A stretch of 6,947 nucleotides of DNA from a candidate division WWE3 bacterium RIFOXYD1_FULL_39_9 (GTDB lineage Bacteria; Patescibacteriota; WWE3; UBA101185; UBA10185). The stretch covers positions 1 to 6,947 of the forward strand of contig MEWG01000033.1 in NCBI GenBank assembly GCA_001773295.1. Reading direction: 5' to 3'. The notes beneath the pieces were generated by a model. It saw nothing but the letters and a program-made list of their open reading frames with translations. It was not told the DNA's origin and did not search any database. Below are positions 1-5,400 of the stretch, one piece after another (position 1 is the stretch's first letter; each line of letters begins with the position of its first letter). The position numbers and the translations under genes were made by a program.

Positions 1-43
1 TTGGTAAATCTTCAACAAGTAGTACACGCAAACGCTTAGGCAT
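1..43 (-). CDS. N-terminal fragment of a gene leaving the window, bL9-like or receiver-like start
   Basis: Reading the minus strand from the ATG at 43-41 gives MPKRLRVLLVEDLP, with the frame open to the window edge. Fourteen residues are too few to assign a family. The pattern hydrophobic-LLxEDxP resembles the start of bacterial ribosomal protein bL9 (typically VILLEDVP followed by LGKKG). It also resembles the first strand of a response-regulator receiver domain (VLLVEDDP), although the usual second acidic residue is leucine here. No Shine-Dalgarno precedes the ATG, but a TATA-like stretch lies about 20-25 bases upstream, which would suit a leaderless mRNA. That it is a real start is inferred from the divergent arrangement, the otherwise non-coding spacer, and the Lys/Arg-then-hydrophobic N-terminus. 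Confidence 0.45.
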   Translation of the reverse strand, partial: MPKRLRVLLVEDLP

Positions 44-58
44 TAAAACGATTATAGT

Positions 59-72
59 AATTTATATTATTT
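59..72 (-). promoter_or_regulatory. TATA-like element for the left-edge minus-strand gene
   Basis: On the minus strand this A/T stretch reads as AATAATATAAAT, centred about 22-25 bases before the ATG at 43-41. That spacing would start transcription at or next to the start codon, consistent with the lack of a ribosome binding site. The whole spacer is A/T-rich, so the exact box is uncertain. Confidence 0.3.
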
Positions 73-87
73 AATCTTAATCAATAG

Positions 88-97
88 GTTTATAAAC
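88..97 (+). promoter_or_regulatory. TATA box for the zinc-ribbon gene (palindromic)
   Basis: GTTTATAAAC is a perfect 10-bp palindrome containing the classical archaeal TATA core TTTATAAA. With usual archaeal spacing, transcription would begin near position 118, giving an untranslated leader of about 60 bases before the ATG at 181. Because the site is symmetric it could in principle position TBP for either strand, and the divergent gene starts at 43. No clear purine-rich BRE is visible beyond AGG just upstream. Confidence 0.55.
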
Positions 98-114
98 ACC
101 TCTTAGTATTCAGT

Positions 115-128
115 TGATTAGTTAATCA
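115..128. promoter_or_regulatory. Inverted repeat at the predicted start site, possible operator
   Basis: TGATTA and TAATCA form 6-bp arms around a GT spacer, centred about 29 bases downstream of the TATA centre. It therefore lies over or just after the predicted transcription start, where an archaeal repressor would block the polymerase. As RNA it would make only a weak 5-bp hairpin. Short A/T-rich inverted repeats can arise by chance, but the acidic-peptide promoter carries a longer one in nearly the same place. Confidence 0.35.
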
Positions 129-165
129 TTAAGTAAAGAGAGTAAAATTTCTTCTTAAGTTAATT

Positions 166-173
166 GGAGATGA
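166..173 (+). promoter_or_regulatory. Shine-Dalgarno of the zinc-ribbon gene
   Basis: GGAGATGA differs by one base from the ideal GGAGGTGA complement of the 16S rRNA 3' end. It ends seven bases before the ATG at 181, which selects that ATG over the internal Met codon at residue 10. Confidence 0.7.
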
Positions 174-180
174 AAATTAA

Positions 181-336
181 ATGGAAAATGCTACAAGCGA
201 TAGGCCTATGTTTAAGGCTACTTGCTCAAAATGTAACAAAGAGACTACAGTTCCTTTCGAGCCTAAACCAGGTAGAGAAGTTTACTGCCAAGACTGTTAC
301 AAAGAGATAAGAAATTCAAAGCCTAGAAGGTATTAA
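181..336 (+). CDS. Small CxxC-x17-CxxC zinc-ribbon protein
   Basis: This gene encodes 51 residues with four cysteines, C15, C18, C36 and C39. Exactly 17 residues separate the two CxxC knuckles, matching the CxxC-x17-CxxC small-protein family found widely in DPANN archaea and candidate-phyla bacteria. The central TVPFEPKPGREVYCQDC stretch is the family signature (a PF.P.PGR.VYC core), and the tail KPRRY is basic. The four cysteines very probably bind one zinc ion, and the basic tail suggests nucleic-acid or ribosome contact, but no function is established for the family as far as I know. The gene has its own TATA box and a strong Shine-Dalgarno. An oligo-T run 36 bases after the stop suggests that it is transcribed alone. 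Confidence 0.88.
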   Translation: MENATSDRPMFKATCSKCNKETTVPFEPKPGREVYCQDCYKEIRNSKPRRY

Positions 337-371
337 TTAAATACATGTCTAGAATAAAATTTATTTAACTA

Positions 372-379
372 TTTTTTTT
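372..379 (+). terminator. Oligo-T terminator of the zinc-ribbon gene
   Basis: Eight consecutive T residues lie 36 bases after the stop codon within an A/T-rich stretch and without a strong hairpin, as is usual for archaeal intrinsic termination. The run touches the TATA-like sequence proposed for the helicase, so the two signals may share bases. Confidence 0.4.
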
Positions 380-384
380 ATAAT
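377..384 (+). promoter_or_regulatory. Candidate TATA box for the helicase unit
   Basis: TTTATAAT at this site would place the transcription start near 406, giving a leader of about 30 bases. A second A/T stretch at 391-400 is an alternative that would shorten the leader. No Shine-Dalgarno is visible between 406 and the ATG at 438, where the sequence just before the ATG reads TTTCTGATTAGAA. Confidence 0.3.
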
Positions 385-437
385 ATTCACCATAAACTTA
401 TTAAAGAGCGCTGGGATTCCTTAGTTTCTGATTAGAA

Positions 438-1646
438 ATGGAATTCAAGGATTTGGAAATTAGTGATGCTTTGATTATTGAATTAAACAAGCATGGAATT
501 ATTAAGCCTACTATTGTTCAGGAAAAAACTATTCCTTTTATCTTAGATGGCAAAGATGTTCTTGTTCAGTCTGAGACTGGCAGCGGTAAGACTCTTGCTT
601 TTGCGTTACCCACTATTAAGTTTATTAAGGATACTAATAAGGTTCAAGTAATGGTTATCACGCCTACCAGGGAGTTAGCTAAGCAGGTGGCTGAGGAGTA
701 TGAAAAATTTGCCAAACATAGGGGCATTAAGGTTGCTATTGTTTATGGCGGTGTTTCAATGGATAAGCAATTTGTTGATGTTAAAAAGTCTGAAGTTGTT
801 GTTGGAACTCCTGGAAGGCTTCTTGATTTGTTAAGAAGGGGCATGCTTAATATTGAAAAGACTGAGTACTTGGTTATTGATGAGGCTGACAGGCTTCTTG
901 ATATGGGTTTTATTGATGATATTAATGATATCATGAATTATATGAAGTCTAGGAAGCAGACTATGATGTTTAGCGCTACTATTAATGGCAGGATTATTAG
1001 GATTAAAGAGAAGTACTTGAATAATCCTGTTGAGATTTTCTTGGAGAAATTCTTAAAGCAGGGTGTTCTTAATCAGTTTTATTATAATGTTGAGCAGAGG
1101 GATAAACTGCCTCTTTTGATTCATATTATCAGGTCGCTTAAGCCTGAGGATAAAGCGCTTGTGTTCTCGAGCACTAAGCGTGGCACTCAGTTTGTCAGTG
1201 ATGCGTTAAAGGCGAATAATATTTCTGCTGATTCAATGCATGGTGATATGACTCAGACTGCTAGGGAGCATGTGTTAGCTAAGTTTGTTAAGGGTGATTT
1301 AGGCGTGCTTGTTGCTACTGATGTTGCTGCTAGGGGCATTCATGTTGATGATATTACTCATGTTATTAATTATGACTTGCCTAATGAGGCTGAAACTTTT
1401 ACTCATCGTATTGGCAGGACTGCTAGGCAGGGCAGAAAGGGTGTTGCTATTGTTCTTTTAACTGAGCGTGACTACCCTAAGATGCATAAGATTAAGGCGG
1501 AGTATGGCGCTAGGCTTGAAAAGGCTGAAGTCCCTAAGTTTGATTTTAAGATTAAGCTACCTAAGCGTGAAGAGCATCACGGCGGTGGCGGTTTTAATAG
1601 GGGGCCTAGAAAAGCTTTTAGGGGACCGATGCATTCAAGGCGTTAA
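438..1646 (+). CDS. DEAD-box ATP-dependent RNA helicase
   Basis: The product is a complete 402-residue cytoplasmic helicase that uses ATP to unwind or remodel RNA, as in ribosome assembly and mRNA turnover. All superfamily 2 DEAD motifs are present in order: Q motif ending at Q28, motif I SETGSGKT (45-52), Ia PTRELA (76-81), GG (104-105), TPGR (124-127), DEAD (148-151), SAT (179-181), then in RecA domain 2 HGD (268-270), ATDVAARG (293-300) and HRIGRTARQGR (323-333). Motif I begins with Ser where Ala is commoner, a tolerated change. After about residue 370 comes a short basic, glycine-rich tail (HHGGGGFNRGPRK), probably an RNA-binding extension like RGG tails. The core is of usual length and intact. 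The start at 438 is right because the Q-motif Phe is residue 3, although no Shine-Dalgarno precedes it. The stop overlaps the next start by one base. A CsdA/DbpA-like role is possible, but the subfamily is not resolved. Confidence 0.97.
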   Translation: MEFKDLEISDALIIELNKHGIIKPTIVQEKTIPFILDGKDVLVQSETGSGKTLAFALPTIKFIKDTNKVQVMVITPTRELAKQVAEEYEKFAKHRGIKVAIVYGGVSMDKQFVDVKKSEVVVGTPGRLLDLLRRGMLNIEKTEYLVIDEADRLLDMGFIDDINDIMNYMKSRKQTMMFSATINGRIIRIKEKYLNNPVEIFLEKFLKQGVLNQFYYNVEQRDKLPLLIHIIRSLKPEDKALVFSSTKRGTQFVSDALKANNISADSMHGDMTQTAREHVLAKFVKGDLGVLVATDVAARGIHVDDITHVINYDLPNEAETFTHRIGRTARQGRKGVAIVLLTERDYPKMHKIKAEYGARLEKAEVPKFDFKIKLPKREEHHGGGGFNRGPRKAFRGPMHSRR

Positions 1647-2248
1647 TGAGGTTAAGTTACTTACTACTGTTAGTTATAATTTTAGGTTGCACTTCTAGAG
1701 TCACTTCTCAACTTGATGGTGTTGAGATTAGGGATTACATGGGCGAGGACTTGTCTTCAGTTAATGATTTTAGGGAAAATTCAATTAGGGGTGTGCAGTA
1801 TGTTGATATTAGTGATTACGCGCTTAATGTTAACGGTTTATTATTGTCTTATGATAATGTACTTAGCTTAGACAGGTACTCTAAGGTAGTTACTCTTTAT
1901 TGCGTTGAGGGCTGGAGTGTTAAGCTTCTTTGGGAGGGCGTGCTTGTTAAGGACTTGCTTAATATGATTAATGGCAGTGGTAACACAGTTATTTTTAGGG
2001 CGCTTGATGGTTATAGCTCTTCACTGCCTTATGATTATATTATCAGTAATAATATTCTTCTTGCTTTTAAGATGAATAATGTCACATTGCCTCCTGAGCG
2101 GGGTTATCCTTTCCAGTTGGTGGCTGAAGACCGGCTTGGTTATAAGTGGGTTAAGTGGGTGACTAGTATTGAATTAAGTAATAACTCTGGCTTTCTTGGT
2201 TATTGGGAGAGCAGAGGCTATGAGAATGAGGCAGTCATTGGGAAATAA
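1646..2248 (+). CDS. Lipoprotein with a small molybdopterin-oxidoreductase (sulfite-oxidase fold) domain
   Basis: The product has 200 residues. The first 15 form a signal peptide (one Arg, then a leucine/isoleucine run) ending in a lipobox-like LGC at 13-15, so it is probably exported and anchored outside the cell membrane through C15. The remainder matches the stand-alone Mo-pterin domain of the sulfite oxidase/YedY superfamily: TLYCVEGWSVKLLWEGV (83-99) with C86 in the position of the molybdenum thiolate ligand, then YSSSLPYDY (123-131), NNVTLPPERGYPFQLV (144-159), GYKWVKWVTSIE (165-176) and GYWESRGY (185-192). The distal dimerisation domain of sulfite oxidases is absent, as in other short members. 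The substrate cannot be told; these proteins may reduce or oxidise small S- or N-compounds, or may not bind the cofactor at all. The ATG shares one base with the helicase stop (TAATG) and no strong Shine-Dalgarno is seen, so translation is probably coupled. Confidence 0.9.
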   Translation: MRLSYLLLLVIILGCTSRVTSQLDGVEIRDYMGEDLSSVNDFRENSIRGVQYVDISDYALNVNGLLLSYDNVLSLDRYSKVVTLYCVEGWSVKLLWEGVLVKDLLNMINGSGNTVIFRALDGYSSSLPYDYIISNNILLAFKMNNVTLPPERGYPFQLVAEDRLGYKWVKWVTSIELSNNSGFLGYWESRGYENEAVIGK

Positions 2249-2289
2249 TTATTTTAAAAGCTTTTCGGATGATTATCTTTCATTAATAG

Positions 2290-2298
2290 TTTATAAAT
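2290..2298 (+). promoter_or_regulatory. TATA box of the acidic-peptide gene
   Basis: TTTATAAAT matches the archaeal TATA consensus and lies in the 116-base gap after the lipoprotein gene. A start about 26 bases downstream would fall near 2320, inside the left arm of a perfect inverted repeat. No other convincing promoter lies in the gap. The lipoprotein gene is followed only by a weak A/T stretch (2247-2259), so read-through from upstream is possible. Confidence 0.6.
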
Positions 2299-2316
2299 AA
2301 GTTTAACAGTTATCAA

Positions 2317-2338
2317 TCACTAATGAACTCATTAGTGA
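2317..2338. promoter_or_regulatory. Perfect 10-bp inverted repeat at the predicted start site
   Basis: TCACTAATGA (2317-2326) and TCATTAGTGA (2329-2338) are exact reverse complements around an AC spacer. The centre lies about 33 bases downstream of the TATA centre and 27 bases before the ATG's Shine-Dalgarno region ends. As DNA it is a plausible operator for a homodimeric repressor. As RNA it would form a 9-bp stem with a four-base loop at the 5' end of the message, which could stabilise the transcript. The symmetry is seen directly; the role is inferred. Confidence 0.65.
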
Positions 2339-2349
2339 GTATAAGTTCT

Positions 2350-2357
2350 GGAGGTGA
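2350..2357 (+). promoter_or_regulatory. Perfect Shine-Dalgarno of the acidic-peptide gene
   Basis: GGAGGTGA is the full complement of the conserved 16S rRNA 3' end and stops seven bases before the ATG at 2365. It is the strongest ribosome binding site in the window and the main reason to accept so short an ORF. Confidence 0.85.
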
Positions 2358-2364
2358 ACTTAAT

Positions 2365-2451
2365 ATGCCTAACTTAGAAGAATTTGATGAAACAGATGAT
2401 ACTGAAGAAGAAGATGAAGATTGGGAAGAAGGAGATTACGAGGAAGATTAA
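2365..2451 (+). CDS. 28-residue extremely acidic microprotein
   Basis: The ORF encodes 28 residues, beginning MPNLEEFDETDD and ending GDYEED. Eighteen of the 28 are Asp or Glu and none is Lys, Arg or His, so the net charge is about -18. The only aromatic residues are F7, W20 and Y25, spaced along the acidic chain. There is no signal peptide, cysteine or membrane segment, and the peptide must be disordered alone. I do not recognise a family. The expression signals are the best in the window: TATA box, inverted repeat, ideal Shine-Dalgarno and a double oligo-T terminator, which argue for a real, probably abundant product. Possible roles, all inferred, are a nucleic-acid mimic, a chaperone for basic proteins (histones, ribosomal proteins), a metal buffer or a tail-like partner of a larger complex. 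The alternative is that the transcript itself is functional and the ORF is incidental. Confidence 0.72.
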   Translation: MPNLEEFDETDDTEEEDEDWEEGDYEED

Positions 2452-2455
2452 TCTT
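2444..2455. repeat. 12-bp palindrome over the acidic-peptide stop codon
   Basis: AAGATTAATCTT is a perfect palindrome spanning the TAA stop. As RNA it can form at most a 4-bp stem with a four-base loop, so it is unlikely to be a strong hairpin. It is recorded because it lies between a stop and a terminator and repeats the GATTAA core seen in the inverted repeat at 115-128. Confidence 0.3.
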
Positions 2456-2472
2456 TAATCCCTAATTCTTTA

Positions 2473-2489
2473 TTTTTTTTGTTTTTTTT
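2473..2489 (+). terminator. T8-G-T8 terminator of the acidic-peptide gene
   Basis: Two runs of eight T residues separated by one G begin 21 bases after the stop, the classical archaeal intrinsic signal with no hairpin needed. The minus-strand gene ends converging from the other side at 2495. On that strand this stretch is oligo-A and cannot terminate it. Confidence 0.65.
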
Positions 2490-2494
2490 ATTTA

Positions 2495-5400
2495 TTATAT
2501 TCTAAATAACTTAAAGTAAGTATTTGAGTTGCCGTTCCATGCTAAGTAAGCGTTTGAGCCGTAAGTGGTTACTATAGAGTTTTCAAAACTAAAGTCATTG
2601 GTATCAGTTATCTGCTCGGTCTCACTCCATGTAGCACCATTATCTGTTGAGTACTTAAACATTATTTGCCTTCGGTCACGGTCTGAGTTCCATGTTATGT
2701 AGACATTGCTGTCCTGCACAGCTATTGAAGGTGCATAGTCTGAATCTGAATCGCTAGTTATGGGGTAGTCACTATTCCATGTAACCCCATTATCGCTTGA
2801 ATTCTTGTAGTATATATCATAGTTGCCGTCAGTTTTAATCCAGACTGCGTGAACATTGCTTCCGCTTGCAGATATTTTAGGGTAATTACTTATTGAAGTG
2901 CTTAGTAATTGGTCAGCACTCCAGGTGGCTCCATTATCTGTTGAGCGCTTGTAATACACATTTTGATTGCTTAGTCTTGTATCAATCCATACTACATGGA
3001 TATTGTTTCCAGTTACGCTTATTGATGGATATTCTGACCATGCAGAGTCGGTTGTTAATCGGTAGTCATTATTAAAGGTAGCTCCAAAGTTAGTTGTATT
3101 CTTGTAGTATATTTCTTTATTGCCTACGCGGTCATCACTCCATACTGAGTGGAATTCGTTGTTTGAGTCAAGTGAGAAGGTTGGAGAACCGAATATTATG
3201 CTAGTCATTGATTGCCCAGCCCATGTTGCGCCGTTATCTGTTGACTTATAGTAGGATAATAGACTGCCGTAATACATTAATGAGTGCAGTGTATTAAAAT
3301 TTGCTTTTAATATAGGGTTATACCCATAGCCAAAACCGCTAAATGAATTACCCCAGTTAGCGCCGTAGTCACTTGAGTTCTTGTACTGGATTAATCCTGA
3401 TAAGTCTCTGCACATTAAGTGAATGATATTATCATAAGCGCTTATTGATGGGTTGTTACAGCCATTAAATATTATTTGTGTTTCACCCCAATGCACTATG
3501 CTAATTTCTTCTGTTCTTGAGAAACTGCCTGCTTGCTCGCTGCAGGTGATTGTTGCTGTGTACTCGCCTACTGGTTTTGTGCCTACGTCTTTTGTTGCGT
3601 AATTGCCGTTTAGTGTCATAGTGTAATCTGTGCCGTCAAAGTTTAGGCTGCATGAATTCATGCGTGTGAAGTTGATGAACGTGGCATTAATGATTATATT
3701 GTCACCTACTAAGTAGTCCTTGTCAAATGAGTTAATGTATGGTTTAACGCAGATGCCACCATAGCAGACGCCGTCAGCTAGTCCTTCATTATTGCCTGCA
3801 TCACAGTAGTAACCATCAGTGCTTGGTCTTGAGATAAAGTCATCATAGTAAGCGTTGCCTGTGCCAAAGACTGCTGCTGATAAGCCTAACTCAGCGCCTG
3901 CCACATCTAGTCCGTTGCATTCTAAGAGGTTATCAGTTATGTTTAGTGTTATAGTGTTCCAAGCGTTCTCTGTGAACGGAGTCATGTCAACGCAATAAAT
4001 ATATGAGTTACCACCAATGTTAGCCCCACAAGTATTATAGCACCCAGTTGACATGTCAGGGCAGCAGTAGCCAGCATTATTAACACCATTATTAAAAAGA
4101 ACATAATACAGGCTATTGCTTTCATCAAGACCAACCATTAAACCGCTAAAGGATAGTGAATTAGTAGTATTGTATAAACGACCGCTATTACTGCCTGCAA
4201 TCATTTTATTGCCATTATCACTTAATGAAACACTTTTCCATTCAGCACCATTAACCCCTAATGGATTGAATTTAGACCAAGTATTACCATAGTTAGTTGA
4301 ATAATATAGACTGCCATCAAAACTAAAGTAATCACCAACTAGTATCATTGTTCCATTTGCACTCATTGAAGCAGTATACCAGTTCTTACCATCATCACCC
4401 ATAGGAGTTATTTGACGCCAAGTTATGCCGCCATCATTTGATAGATACAGACGGTAAGTATCAGCACCAACTATTATATACTTACCATCATCACTTATTG
4501 AGCCTAAACGCCATGATCTGGCCGAATCTTCATTATGTGGTCTAACTTCAGGCCAAGTAATTCCACCATCAGTTGATAAATATAATCGCTGATAATCAGA
4601 AACTATTATTTTACTGCCATCACCGCTCATTGATAGTAAACGCCAATTTTTATTAATATCAACAAATGGACCAGTTTCAGACCAACTGTCCCCACCATCA
4701 TTTGATTGATATAATCTTCCAAAATCAACGCCTGCAATTATTTTATTTCCATCATTGCTTGTATCTAAAACACTCCATGCAAAATCTTGAGGTCCATCAG
4801 GTCTAATCTCGGACCAAGTTGTTCCACAATCACTTGAATTGTATAATCGACCAGTTCTAATACCCGCTATTAGATTAGTACAATCAGCATTAACTGATAT
4901 TGTATTCCAACCTTTATCTACACCTATAAATGGTCCTGTTTCAGACCAAGAGTAAGCACCATTTGTTGATAAGTATAATCGACCTAAATAAGCGCCTGCA
5001 ACAATAGTTTCACCATCATCAGTTATATCAGTATTCCAATTTTGGTTTACAGCACCAGCTGGTTGTGTTTCAGTCCAAGCGCTGGTGTTAACGTGACTAT
5101 AGTAACTAAAAGTTAGTTGGTCGTTATTGTTAGTAAAATCTGTTGACACTGATACTTGTGGTTCTAAGCTTGGGCTATTGCTTTGTAAGTAGACGGAGTA
5201 AAATTCAGATGCGTAGTTCTCATTGGTTACTGTTAAGTAATTCCCGTCCTCTACATCAGAATTCCAGCCTGATAAGTTATTGTTAAAGCTTGGATTGGTT
5301 ATTGTGCTGAATTGCACTTCACTGTCGCACTCGCACATTAATAGTTCATTCTTGTTAAACTCGCGAAAATTGTCAAGATTAACTACAGTAGCGCCAGCAC

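Noticed and set aside
44..180. Riboswitch or structured RNA in the leader of the zinc-ribbon gene
   Set aside because: The roughly 60-base leader has only a weak 5-6 bp inverted repeat, with no recognisable aptamer core. It is too short for most known classes.
743..934. 63-codon minus-strand ORF inside the helicase gene
   Set aside because: It lies wholly antisense to conserved DEAD-box motifs, has a low-complexity Ser/Leu/Pro product and has no ribosome binding site. It is a shadow.
1468..1698. 76-codon plus-strand ORF across the helicase-lipoprotein junction
   Set aside because: It is out of frame with two genes that have clear family matches, and its product resembles nothing. It is a shadow.
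2256..2265. AAAAGCTTTT palindrome after the lipoprotein gene as a terminator hairpin
   Set aside because: The two halves meet with no loop and the run of four T is too short. It may be chance in A/T-rich sequence.
2893..3075. 60-codon plus-strand ORF within the giant minus-strand gene
   Set aside because: It is antisense to the propeller repeats. Its length is explained by the repeated Asp-box sequence, and it has no start signals.
2498..3493. Regularly spaced near-identical DNA segments (about every 130-155 bases) that could suggest a CRISPR or tandem DNA array
   Set aside because: The spacing corresponds to 43-51 codon propeller blades. The similarity is in the protein motif and the frame stays open throughout.
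2498..3493. Active sialidase (neuraminidase) assignment
   Set aside because: Asp boxes alone occur in many propellers. The arginine triad, RIP motif and catalytic Tyr/Glu arrangement could not be found.
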